Assembly (NCBI RefSeq): GCF_001426865.1
Contig: NZ_LMFO01000005.1
Location: 62,001-126,000, forward strand
From: Paenibacillus sp. Root52
Lineage (GTDB): Bacteria > Bacillota > Bacilli > Paenibacillales > Paenibacillaceae
Direction of reading: 5' to 3'
DNA: 64,000 nt
Part shown: positions 1 to 7,855 of the stretch, in pieces
How the letters are laid out: each line of letters starts with the position of its first letter
How positions within the stretch are numbered: the stretch's first letter is position 1
Translations under genes and position numbers: made by a program
Notes under the pieces: model-generated
What the model saw: the letters and a program-made list of their open reading frames with translations, nothing else
Database searches by the model: none
What the model was told of the DNA's origin: nothing

Positions 1-141
1 AAGGATGGACGTGCGATCGTGCTCTACACCATTGTTCAGCCTGATCCTGACATGATGTATCCAATGGTTATTACGAATGTAACTGCTGAAACAGACATTC
101 CAACAGGCTACACAGCAGAAGTACAGCCATCAGGTAAGTAA
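1..141 (+). CDS. C-terminal end of an unidentified protein (partial)
   Basis: The open frame enters from the left edge and stops at TAA 139-141, giving the last 46 residues. The fragment is acidic and proline-containing (VQPDPDMMYPMV) and ends in PSGK. I do not recognise the family. A strong intrinsic terminator follows about 70 bp downstream, which supports this being the true 3' end of a transcription unit. Confidence 0.55.
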   Translation, partial: KDGRAIVLYTIVQPDPDMMYPMVITNVTAETDIPTGYTAEVQPSGK

Positions 142-210
142 AATTAGAATGTTGCTATTCTGTAGTTCAACTTATAGAGATAGGAACATAAAAAAATAGG
201 AAATTCGTTG

Positions 211-247
211 AAGCTGCTGTCTGTATTATACAGGCGGCAGCTTTTAC
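211..247 (+). terminator. Intrinsic terminator of the left-edge gene
   Basis: Arms AAGCTGC and GCAGCTT (211-217, 238-244) enclose a longer imperfect stem and are followed by TTTT. The hairpin is nearly identical to the one at 2679-2715 after sulP, so the arsR-sulP unit is bracketed by twin terminators. Confidence 0.75.
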
Positions 248-312
248 CTTGTTCATTTTGTGTTATTTGTATAGTGAAACTTATGATCATATCTATGTTA
301 TGATCTTTGTAT

Positions 313-328
313 ATTCAAAAGTTTGAAT
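313..328 (+). promoter_or_regulatory. Inverted-repeat operator upstream of the arsR-type gene
   Basis: ATTCAAA-AG-TTTGAAT is a 7-2-7 palindrome ending 15 bp before the regulator start. The half-site ATTCAAA recurs twice directly before sulP (829-835, 837-843). That is the arrangement expected if the ArsR protein controls both itself and the transporter. Binding is inferred. Confidence 0.6.
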
Positions 329-343
329 GAAGGGGTATAACGT

Positions 344-673
344 ATGAATCAGAGCATACAACAGTTTAAATCGGACTTTTTCAAAGCTTTAGCTCATCCT
401 ATGCGAATTCAAATTCTGGAGTTGCTGAGCGAAGGAGCGAAGAATGTTAACGAGCTGCAAAGTATCCTGGGATCAGAAGGCTCCGCCGTTTCCCAACAGC
501 TGGCTGTATTACGTAGTAAAAATGTTGTGCAGGGTCTGAAAGAGGGGACTACGGTCATATACTCTCTGCGGGATCCTTTGATCAAAGACTTACTGGAGGT
601 TGCCAAACAGATTTTTGACAATCATTTGGTGGATGCCATTTCGATGTTGGAAGATATCCGCAAAGAAACATAA
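344..673 (+). CDS. ArsR/SmtB-family winged-helix regulator
   Basis: The 109-residue protein is the usual size for the family. The wHTH core covers roughly residues 8-80 (KALAHPMRIQILELL, then NVNELQSILG and SAVSQQLAVLR as the recognition helix, then a TTVIYSL wing). It contains no cysteine, so a classical thiol metal site is absent and the inducer is unknown; it may sense an anion or redox state. A purine-rich AAGGGG site precedes the ATG. The sulP transporter follows 197 bp downstream and shares operator half-sites, which makes it the probable target. Confidence 0.85.
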   Translation: MNQSIQQFKSDFFKALAHPMRIQILELLSEGAKNVNELQSILGSEGSAVSQQLAVLRSKNVVQGLKEGTTVIYSLRDPLIKDLLEVAKQIFDNHLVDAISMLEDIRKET

Positions 674-705
674 ACGTGTTAGGGCAAGTTTTCAGACACG
701 TCTTA

Positions 706-754
706 AACAAGAGGAACCTGAAGTTGAAGTAAGTTCGGGAACTTCTTGTTTTTC
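706..754 (+). terminator. Terminator between arsR-type gene and sulP
   Basis: Arms AACAAGAGG (706-714) and CTTCTTGTT (742-750, one G-U pair) are followed by TTTCT. It would end the regulator message and leave sulP dependent on its own promoter. Confidence 0.55.
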
Positions 755-790
755 TGCATGTAATCAATGTCTCAGGTGTGAGCAGTACGA

Positions 791-843
791 TTGACAGCAT
801 GCTCACAGGGGCGTAGTCTTTTTGTTATATTCAAATATTCAAA
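791..843 (+). promoter_or_regulatory. sulP promoter with direct ATTCAAA repeats
   Basis: TTGACA (791-796), a 17-bp spacer and TAGTCT (814-819) form a plausible sigma-A promoter. Just downstream, two direct ATTCAAA half-sites start 8 bp apart (829-835, 837-843), matching the palindrome upstream of the regulator gene. A bound repressor here would block early elongation. Confidence 0.5.
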
Positions 844-870
844 TATATGAAGAAAAGAAGGTTAAGCCAG

Positions 871-2679
871 ATGAAATGGATGGGGAGATATGCAGGGTAT
901 AATGGATCTTCTTTTCGAAAGGATATGTTATCGGGATTAATTGTAGGTATCATTGCTATTCCACTCGGTATGGCGTTTGCTATCGCTTCCGGAGTTAAAC
1001 CGGAGTATGGTTTGTATACAACTGTGATCGCAGGGATTCTTATTTCCTTGCTAGGCGGATCCAAGTTCCAGATTGGCGGGCCGACAGGGGCTTTCATTCC
1101 CATCCTCTTCGCCATTGTGATGCAATATGGGTATGAGAATTTATTGATTGCCGGAATCATGGCCGGAGTGATGCTTGTACTAATGGGGCTGTTTAAGCTT
1201 GGGGCGTTAATCAAGTTTATCCCACGACCCGTAACCATTGGATTTACGGCGGGGATTGCCGTCATTATTTTCAGTGGGCAGATTGCTAATTTTCTAGGAC
1301 TACATGGGATTGAGAAACATGAAGATTTTTGGTCCAATATGAAAGAAATCGGAACGCATATTTCAACCGTTAATATATATAGTCTGCTGACAGCAGGCAG
1401 TTGTCTGGCTGTTATTCTGCTTGTGCCTAGATTTGCGCCAAAGGTGCCTGCGTCACTGGTAGGTCTGATTCTATCGACTGTAGTCGCAGCATTGTTTTTT
1501 GAAGGACAGGTGACTACGATTGGATCGTCCTTTGGTGCGATATCAAGCTCTTTGCCTCAATTTCATGTGCCTGAGATTACTTGGGAGCGAATCGTGAACT
1601 TGCTGCAACCCGCTTTTGTCATCGCCATGTTGGGCGGAATCGAATCGTTGTTGTCTGCTGTTGTTGCCGATGGTATGACCGGAAGTCGACATAACAGCAA
1701 TCGGGAGCTTATTGGGCAGGGGATTGCTAATATGGTGACGCCATTATTTGGTGGTATTCCTGCAACAGGAGCGATTGCACGTACAGCGACGAATATTAAA
1801 TCTGGAGCTGTGTCACCATTGTCTGGAGTTATTCATGGCGTAGTAGTCCTACTGGTAATTGTTCTGTTCGCACCATATGCTTCCCACATTCCACTTGCCA
1901 GTATGGCTCCAGTTCTGATGATGGTTGCCTGGAATATGAGTGAACGGAGATCGTTCATGCATGTAATGAAAACCAAAACGAGTGATTCGCTCGTTCTGCT
2001 CATTACCTTTTTATTGACCGTATTTACAAGTTTAACGACGGCTGTAGAGGTTGGCTTGATTATGGCTGTCCTTTTATTTGTTAAACGGATGAGTGAGATG
2101 TTGAAGGTTGCCAAAGTGCTTCCTGATCCCAATCATAAACATGAGAAAGTCATGGACTACATGGTTCGCGAAGGACATGATTGTCCACAGATAAACTTGT
2201 ATACGATTGAAGGGCCGTTATTCTTTGGTGCAGCAGATAGGTTTGAGAAGTCGGTCATGGATGCGATTCAACGGCGACCGGGTATTTTGCTGTTGCGCAT
2301 GGGTAAGGTACCCTTTATGGATACGACAGGTGAATCCAATCTGGCTCATGTTGTAAAACATATGGAGAGATTTAGGGGAACGGTTTTACTTTCAGGTATT
2401 CAGGCACAACCATTGGAGATGCTGAAGAAAACAGGCTTGATAGAACGGATTAGTCCTGATCATATGTTTGAGCACACGGGTGAAGCCATCAATTATGCAT
2501 TAACGCATCTGGATGATCAGAAATGTAAGGGTTGCAAACATTTTGCCTTTCGTGAATGTGCTGCATTGGCAAGCGCTGGAACCGATTCAGAACATATGAT
2601 TAAGCTGAAATCAGGAAAGCGTGTCGAAGCAAATAGCCCTATTAATCCACTGAAGATAGATGAAACTATGGGACATTGA
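871..2679 (+). CDS. SulP-family anion transporter with STAS domain
   Basis: This is an inner-membrane permease of the SulP/SLC26 family (sulfate, bicarbonate or related anions). Around 10-12 hydrophobic segments fill residues 20-420, including the family motif GLYTTVIAGILISLLGGS and a glycine-rich TGAIARTATN stretch. A STAS domain follows (about 430-540). The tail is unusual in carrying a C-x2-C cluster (KCKGCKHFAFREC). I place the start at ATG 871 because AAGAAGG precedes it by about 9 nt; ATG 847 is in frame but has no ribosome site. Substrate is not deducible. Regulation is probably by the ArsR-type protein upstream. Confidence 0.88.
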   Translation: MKWMGRYAGYNGSSFRKDMLSGLIVGIIAIPLGMAFAIASGVKPEYGLYTTVIAGILISLLGGSKFQIGGPTGAFIPILFAIVMQYGYENLLIAGIMAGVMLVLMGLFKLGALIKFIPRPVTIGFTAGIAVIIFSGQIANFLGLHGIEKHEDFWSNMKEIGTHISTVNIYSLLTAGSCLAVILLVPRFAPKVPASLVGLILSTVVAALFFEGQVTTIGSSFGAISSSLPQFHVPEITWERIVNLLQPAFVIAMLGGIESLLSAVVADGMTGSRHNSNRELIGQGIANMVTPLFGGIPATGAIARTATNIKSGAVSPLSGVIHGVVVLLVIVLFAPYASHIPLASMAPVLMMVAWNMSERRSFMHVMKTKTSDSLVLLITFLLTVFTSLTTAVEVGLIMAVLLFVKRMSEMLKVAKVLPDPNHKHEKVMDYMVREGHDCPQINLYTIEGPLFFGAADRFEKSVMDAIQRRPGILLLRMGKVPFMDTTGESNLAHVVKHMERFRGTVLLSGIQAQPLEMLKKTGLIERISPDHMFEHTGEAINYALTHLDDQKCKGCKHFAFRECAALASAGTDSEHMIKLKSGKRVEANSPINPLKIDETMGH

Positions 2680-2715
2680 AGCTGCTGTCTGTATTGTATA
2701 GACAGCAGCTTTTTG
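2679..2715 (+). terminator. sulP terminator
   Basis: A perfect 12-bp stem AAGCTGCTGTCT / AGACAGCAGCTT is followed by TTTTT. The 5' arm begins at the last base of the sulP stop codon. It is a near copy of the 211-247 hairpin. Confidence 0.85.
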
Positions 2716-2754
2716 GATTGAAATTGTACACTTAAAAACAAAAAATAATACCGA

Positions 2755-4275
2755 TTACACTTCCTCCAATGGTTCATAATCGAACCAATTGAAGCTTGCA
2801 GGTGCGCCATTTCCTGATGGACTGCTGGCATACATCGCAGCGATGACTCCTGTGAAACCGCCTGCTACTTCAGTGGAGAGCAGATGTGTCTCACCTGAGC
2901 CAACCTCCAGTTCTGGAGATGAATTTTGCTGAATGGAGAAAAGGAATTGCTCAGGCTTAGTGTGAATCTTCAAAATTACGGGGCCAGCCTCACAAGCAAC
3001 CCATTGCTCGGTTCTTAGGGAGCCGACTGTGCGACGGAGTAGGATCTTTTTCTGCCCGTTTACCTGTTTGATCGCCAGATCATAATGATATTTGGGATTC
3101 ATATACAAGGTTAAGCCGGCTTCTTCACCGTCCTCTTGTGGCTCAAATGTTAATTCAGTTGCAATATGGGACGTAAAATGTGTCAACCGGCGACCGACAA
3201 AAGCAGGATTACCTACATCATCAAGGGAAACTGCGGTTCCGCGCAGCACGAGCTGACCAGGTTGTTCCTCTAACGACCAGCTTCCGGGTGCAGGGTTACG
3301 CAAGAACATCCATTCCAAACCAAGTGTTGGTTCCTTAAAATCATCACGCACGCTTGGTGCTGCCCATTGTACTTGAGGTAGCTCAGGCGCATCCATAACA
3401 GGTTTGATGTTCCCATTGTCCCCAATGATCGGCCAGCCTTCATCCGTCCAAGTCACAGGTGCAAGAAATGTCTCTCGTCCCAGGTGATGGCGCATCGGAT
3501 AAGAAGGGGGACGGATACCAAGGCAGACAGCCCACCACGTTCCATCCTGTGCCTGAACCAGATCTGCGTGCCCAGCGGCATGGATGCTGCTCTTCATACT
3601 GCGATTCGATAGAATTGGGTTGTGAGGACATGCATCAAATGGTCCGTATGGATCGGTGCTCCGTGCGATGGTTTCCATATGACCATATTCGGTACCACCT
3701 TCGGCAAGCATGAGATAATACAGATCGTTAATTTTGTACAGATGGGGCGCTTCTGGGGCAGCTCCGCCTGTTCCGCGCCAGATGAGTCGGCTATCTGTTA
3801 GCTGCTTCCCGGTAATGATGTCGATCTCGCACTGATATATTCCTTCGCCTTCATCGCCATTTTGCGCGGATTGGAAATACACACGACCATCATCGTCGAA
3901 GAGCAGGGAAGGATCTATGCCTCCCTGTGCAACAAAAATCGGATCAGACCATGAGCCTGCTGGATCTTGGGTGCGCACAATCAGGTTTCCACCCGCGCCG
4001 ATATTGGTCGTTGTCATGTAGAACCAGCCCTCATGGTGACGGATGGTTGGTGCATATATGCCGCCGGAACTCCACGCTTTACTTAGAGGGAGTTGTGTTA
4101 GCGAGGTTAGACAATGTCCAATTTGTTGCCAGTGGACAAGATCCTTACTGTGGAAAATAGGCACACCCGGAGAGTATTCAAATGTACTTGTTACCAGATA
4201 ATAATCTTCGTTTACGCGGCAGATACTCGGATCGGGGTAAAAACCTGGAATCACCGGGTTCGTATATTTTGTCAT
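2755..4275 (-). CDS. GH43 beta-xylosidase / arabinofuranosidase-like hydrolase
   Basis: The 506-residue cytoplasmic enzyme has no signal peptide. The five-bladed GH43 catalytic domain spans about residues 4-310. The catalytic triad is visible: base D15 in YPDPS, pKa modulator D121 in GGIDPSLLF and acid E175 in PEAPHLY. A C-terminal beta-sandwich (about 325-500, ending FNWFDYEPL) is typical of beta-xylosidase-type GH43 proteins. It should release xylose or arabinose from imported xylo-oligosaccharides. It is transcribed divergently from an AraC-family regulator, its likely activator. Sub-family is uncertain. Confidence 0.85.
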   Translation of the reverse strand: MTKYTNPVIPGFYPDPSICRVNEDYYLVTSTFEYSPGVPIFHSKDLVHWQQIGHCLTSLTQLPLSKAWSSGGIYAPTIRHHEGWFYMTTTNIGAGGNLIVRTQDPAGSWSDPIFVAQGGIDPSLLFDDDGRVYFQSAQNGDEGEGIYQCEIDIITGKQLTDSRLIWRGTGGAAPEAPHLYKINDLYYLMLAEGGTEYGHMETIARSTDPYGPFDACPHNPILSNRSMKSSIHAAGHADLVQAQDGTWWAVCLGIRPPSYPMRHHLGRETFLAPVTWTDEGWPIIGDNGNIKPVMDAPELPQVQWAAPSVRDDFKEPTLGLEWMFLRNPAPGSWSLEEQPGQLVLRGTAVSLDDVGNPAFVGRRLTHFTSHIATELTFEPQEDGEEAGLTLYMNPKYHYDLAIKQVNGQKKILLRRTVGSLRTEQWVACEAGPVILKIHTKPEQFLFSIQQNSSPELEVGSGETHLLSTEVAGGFTGVIAAMYASSPSGNGAPASFNWFDYEPLEEV

Positions 4276-4384
4276 GTTAGGCTCCTATTCATATGAGAGT
4301 TATGGATAACTTACGGCACATTGACGGATCTGAGCTACCGTCTGGCGTGAACGCCTCATTCGCAGTGCCTTGTTATAAGGAAAA

Positions 4385-4403
4385 GTATAGCGGTTACAAC
4401 CGC
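4385..4403 (-). promoter_or_regulatory. Operator/cre-like site in the GH43-araC intergenic region
   Basis: On the minus strand TTGTAACCGCT (4399-4389) overlaps a possible -35, with TATAAC about 16 bp on. The core GCGGTT-AC-AACCGC (4390-4403) is also a palindrome. The same 11-mer TTGTAACCGCT occurs in the arabinan operon promoter at 9006-9016, suggesting a shared regulator. A CcpA cre is the simplest reading, though this copy departs from the consensus at its end. Confidence 0.45.
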
Positions 4404-4479
4404 CCTTTACCTTGATTTTTCGGACTTGGAGTAGCATGATATAGACATACGAACCCAACATTGTTCGGAGGGAATGCTT

Positions 4480-5346
4480 TTGAGTAATGCATATCTGAGA
4501 TGGTTTACGTCAGATAAGGAATTCCCGTTTTTCATTCAGTATGGTGGGCATGAGACAGATATGGAGCTTCACAATCATATGGATTTCACGGAGCTTGTGA
4601 TTGTTTTGAATGGTCATGCGACCCATGTTGTGAGTAACGAGGAGTTTTTTATTAAGAAGGGAAATGTATTTGTCATCAATGGCGTGACACATCATGCGTA
4701 TATCGACCCTCATGATTTTAGAATATGTAACATTATGTTCAAGCCTGACATGCTTTCATCAACGGGGCCTGATTTGAGGAAGTCGAATGGATTTCAAGCG
4801 TTGTTTGTGTTGGAACCGTTTTATCGTCATATCCACTCGTTCCCCAGTCTGCTTGCCTTACCTATTTCTAGTCTGGAATATATTGAAGCGCTGATTTCAT
4901 TCATGGTTGAGGAATATGAGGCGAAGCAGCAAGGGTATCAGACGATGCTGATCGCACGTCTAACGGAGATGGCAGTGTACTTGTCGAGGCAGTATGATAC
5001 CCAGGAGAAGGGTGGCAGGGGCAATAATCTGATGCATCTAGCCAATGCCATTTCCTATATTGAGGATCAGTATCTGAAGCCATTATCGCTGGAGGATATT
5101 GCGGGAAAATCAAACATATCGATCAGGCATCTCAATCGGATCTTTCGATCCTATTATCAGATGACGCCTATTTCGTATGTACATAAGCTGCGTCTAGAGA
5201 AGGCATGTCATCTGCTGAAAAATAGTAATCTGTCCATCACCCAAATCTCGTATGATTGCGGATTTAACGATAGCAATTATTTTACTCGTCAGTTTAAGAA
5301 AGCCTATGGTGTGTCTCCCAAAAACTACAGGCAGAATTTGAACTGA
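4480..5346 (+). CDS. AraC-family transcriptional regulator
   Basis: The protein is about 288 residues. The N-terminal half is a cupin-like sugar-sensing domain (HNHMDFTELVIVLNGHATH, then KKGNVFVINGVTHHAY). The C-terminal about 100 residues are a double HTH of AraC type (LSLEDIAGKSNISIRHLNRIF and SITQISYDCGFNDSNYFTRQFKKAYG). TTG 4480 is chosen as start because GGAGGG (4467-4472) lies 7 nt upstream; the in-frame ATG 4474 is only 1 nt from it. Its divergent position suggests it activates the GH43 gene in response to a pentose or oligosaccharide. Confidence 0.85.
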   Translation: MSNAYLRWFTSDKEFPFFIQYGGHETDMELHNHMDFTELVIVLNGHATHVVSNEEFFIKKGNVFVINGVTHHAYIDPHDFRICNIMFKPDMLSSTGPDLRKSNGFQALFVLEPFYRHIHSFPSLLALPISSLEYIEALISFMVEEYEAKQQGYQTMLIARLTEMAVYLSRQYDTQEKGGRGNNLMHLANAISYIEDQYLKPLSLEDIAGKSNISIRHLNRIFRSYYQMTPISYVHKLRLEKACHLLKNSNLSITQISYDCGFNDSNYFTRQFKKAYGVSPKNYRQNLN

Positions 5347-5358
5347 TCAACGAAAAAG

Positions 5359-5424
5359 ATCTCCCATAGTACGGGTTCAAAAGCGGACTTTATGAACAAC
5401 CTCTTATGGGAGATTCTCTTTTTT
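5359..5424. terminator. Bidirectional terminator containing a dispersed repeat
   Basis: A 10-bp stem ATCTCCCATA / TATGGGAGAT (5359-5368, 5405-5414) is flanked by T and A runs and serves the araC gene and the convergent YdeI gene. Its 36-nt loop holds a copy (5372-5405) of the GTTCAAAA...TGAACAACCTCTT repeat also seen at 36570 and 62384. Confidence 0.75.
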
Positions 5425-6025
5425 ATATTTTCGTGATATTGGTGAATTCTTCATAGTGATAATCTAAGAGCCGTCCATGATCATGCCACTGACCGTACAT
5501 CTGGTTTGCCTCCGTATGGGCGATTAATTTGTCCAATCTGTGCTGGAATAACACGGACTGATGCTTCACGCTTTGGATTGTATCGATTCGAACCCGCTGG
5601 TAGAGAGCCGGGAATGCCAGGAAATTGGTATATATCATGGGACTCACTTTCAGTCTTCGCTCAATAACATCATCAATGATGAACGCATTGGGATCCATCT
5701 CAGGTAGAACCTTTCTACCTTCGTCATGCATGAGTCCCAGCGTTTCAAGGCGACGAACACGTTCTTTGTTTAGCTCAGTCCACGAGCTTTGCTTGCTTCG
5801 GGGAGATAAGCGTTGCACTAGATGATGCTCGGATATTTTTTTCTTAATTCCATCAATCCAACCATAACATAGCGACTCTCCTACGGCATCCAAGTACAAC
5901 AGTGTATTTGGGCTTGGTTTGAGACTAATGGTTACCCAGCAACACGTCTGAGTGCTACCATGCTCATGTAACCAGGCTCTCAATTCTTCTCTTGATGTAG
6001 CAGCCAGATGATTATTAATTTCCAC
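5423..6025 (-). CDS. YdeI/OmpD-associated family protein
   Basis: The 200-residue soluble protein has the family signature GWIDGIKKKI followed by RLSPRSKQSSWTELNKERV and the helical LGLMHDEGRK. A C-terminal OmdA-like helical segment lies around residues 140-190. The family is widespread and its biochemical function is unsettled; some databases call it bacteriocin-protection. The start is a GTG with a GGTGG-type site upstream. A DinB gene lies just upstream on the same strand (18-bp gap), suggesting co-transcription. Confidence 0.75.
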   Translation of the reverse strand: MEINNHLAATSREELRAWLHEHGSTQTCCWVTISLKPSPNTLLYLDAVGESLCYGWIDGIKKKISEHHLVQRLSPRSKQSSWTELNKERVRRLETLGLMHDEGRKVLPEMDPNAFIIDDVIERRLKVSPMIYTNFLAFPALYQRVRIDTIQSVKHQSVLFQHRLDKLIAHTEANQMYGQWHDHGRLLDYHYEEFTNITKI

Positions 6026-6043
6026 AGTTCATTCCACCACCAT

Positions 6044-6553
6044 CTAATCTATAGCAGGTTTAGCATACCAGAAAAGACTGTAGTCATTCATAATAGAGGC
6101 ATGGCCTAACTGACGAAGCATCGTAGAGATGTTCCCCCGATGGTACGTTCCGTGATTAATCAGGTGAAAGACAATCTCTGCAAGGCTCGTATCTCGAATT
6201 CCCGCGAATGGATTATCCAGCAGAATCGTCTGTTCCAGATCGATGTGATCGTGAAACCACGTTGTATATTGCTCTGATAACTCTGCATATCGCTGGCCAT
6301 AGTCCTCCACTGAATCGTATAGCTCTTCATTCCGTGGCATGCACATTTGTAGAGCTTCGGGCATACTGACACCTGTTAAGACTAGATACCACATTTGATC
6401 AACAGCATACATATGACTTAGTGCGTGAGCAATGGTGGGAAATGAACTATTCACCTCCTGATGTAACACGCTGTCTGGCAATTCTTGAATCCTCCCCAGA
6501 ATGGTGTGTGTGGCCCATGTGTGATATTGATACATTTCTTGCGGATGGTTCAT
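6044..6553 (-). CDS. DinB-family protein
   Basis: The 169-residue four-helix bundle protein has the DinB/YfiT histidine pattern: one in the second helix (HALSHMYAVDQMWY) and a pair in HLINHGTYHRGNISTMLRQLG. These histidines bind a divalent metal in characterised members, some of which are thiol transferases. The name comes from a damage-inducible Bacillus gene, but no SOS box is evident here. AAGGAGATGATC precedes the ATG. Confidence 0.8.
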   Translation of the reverse strand: MNHPQEMYQYHTWATHTILGRIQELPDSVLHQEVNSSFPTIAHALSHMYAVDQMWYLVLTGVSMPEALQMCMPRNEELYDSVEDYGQRYAELSEQYTTWFHDHIDLEQTILLDNPFAGIRDTSLAEIVFHLINHGTYHRGNISTMLRQLGHASIMNDYSLFWYAKPAID

Positions 6554-6613
6554 GTGATCATCTCCTTAGAATAGTCGTGAAGTGCAACTAACTTACTGAG
6601 ATGATTATAAAAA

Positions 6614-6645
6614 AAGAAGTATGACAACAGCATGTCATACTTCTT
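6614..6645 (-). terminator. Terminator of the WYL regulator gene
   Basis: A perfect 13-bp stem AAGAAGTATGACA / TGTCATACTTCTT is followed by a T-run in the minus direction. The stem begins at the gene's stop codon. Confidence 0.85.
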
Positions 6646-7568
6646 CAATGTGATTTTTCATAAGGTTTAAGCGCGTTTTGAAGCTCTTCTCTTAGGATAT
6701 CTCGCAGTTCAACAGGTTCAAGTACCTCTGCACCACTACCTAAACTTAACAAGATCGAACATAACCAACGAGCTTTCAATGGCTGGTGAACTGCGATTCG
6801 CATCGTCATGCTTCCATCATCATGAAACTGTTTGTCCGCTTGTTGAAAGTGATCCATGGCTTCCGCGAGTGCTTCAGGATTAACCTTGAACACCACTTCT
6901 GTTGTCTGAATTTGCAGCGAGTCATCCCATCTAGTCGTTGGTTCATCCCTAGTAGAATGCGGTTGAAAAGTGTCAGAACTTAAGCTCACATTCATCATCC
7001 GAGAGAGTCGGAACTCCCGATAATCCTGACGTGTCAGACAGAATCCATATACGTACCAATTGCGATATTTAAAGTGTAGTCTGACAGGTTCCATTCGACG
7101 CGTGGTATGTTCGTTTTTCGTATTAATGTAATCGAATTGGATAATCCGATATTCTGTAATTCCTGCTCGCAGATATGGTAGGGCATCAGGTTCCGTTCGG
7201 CGTGTTTCCAGATCTATAGATAAACTTGATATCTGATGCTCCGGCCCAATTGTTTGCAGTCGCTCAATCGTTCCTTGGACGCGTCCGTCATCGAAGACAG
7301 TGGAGAGACTGCTGAGTACTGTAATAAGGGAATTGACATCGTATGAGCCGAGTAAGCTTTTGTCCATTTTATATCCATCAATGATGCCATATCCGCCTTT
7401 AAGTCCTTGATGAGAGACGACCGGGAAGCCAGCTGCACAGATGACATCAATGTCTCGATAGATCGTCCTTGGAGAAACGTGAAACTCTTCCGCTAATGTA
7501 GAAGCAGACAACACCTCATGGTTCAAGAGCTTGAATATGATCGAGATTAAACGTTCCAATTTCATCAT
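6645..7568 (-). CDS. HTH-11 / WYL-domain transcriptional regulator
   Basis: The protein has about 307 residues from the chosen start. The N-terminal winged helix covers 1-60 (LSASTLAEEFHVSPRTIYRDIDVICAAG). A WYL domain follows at about 140-215, with the RNWYVYGFCLTRQDYREFRL motif, and a WCX-type C-terminal domain. YafY-like proteins of this layout sense ligands, often nucleic acid or nucleotide. The start ATG 7568 follows GGGCGGGGATAC; the longer frame to 7670 adds a cysteine-rich stretch with no ribosome site. No obvious target gene is adjacent. Confidence 0.82.
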   Translation of the reverse strand: MMKLERLISIIFKLLNHEVLSASTLAEEFHVSPRTIYRDIDVICAAGFPVVSHQGLKGGYGIIDGYKMDKSLLGSYDVNSLITVLSSLSTVFDDGRVQGTIERLQTIGPEHQISSLSIDLETRRTEPDALPYLRAGITEYRIIQFDYINTKNEHTTRRMEPVRLHFKYRNWYVYGFCLTRQDYREFRLSRMMNVSLSSDTFQPHSTRDEPTTRWDDSLQIQTTEVVFKVNPEALAEAMDHFQQADKQFHDDGSMTMRIAVHQPLKARWLCSILLSLGSGAEVLEPVELRDILREELQNALKPYEKSH

Positions 7569-7725
7569 GTATCCCCGCCCATTATCCCAGTTTGTTATTG
7601 CAGGCCATATTATATCACAGTGACATGAACAAGAAGGGATCTGCCTTCTACAGACCTCAAGGTAAGTCATTAATTGCTGATGCGCAAACTTAACTTAGCT
7701 ACAACGTGAGATGAAAATAACAAAA

Positions 7726-7749
7726 AAAGAGTGCTGTTACGCACTCTTT
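7726..7749 (-). terminator. Terminator downstream of the ArsR-like regulator
   Basis: Stem AAAGAGTGC / GCACTCTTT with a T-run on the minus strand, about 105 bp beyond the stop of the 7856-8773 gene. Confidence 0.8.
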
Positions 7750-7855
7750 CTAAGCCGCGATATTCCTGTGCTGATCCGTGATAATAAGCAGTAATACCAA
7801 GCAGTGATAGTAAGGAAGCTGGAGCTTTTTCTATCGGTGTTCATTCAAGCTTGTG

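Noticed and set aside
6645..7670. Longer start of the WYL regulator at 7670
   Set aside because: The extra 34 residues have no ribosome site, whereas GGGCGGGG precedes ATG 7568.
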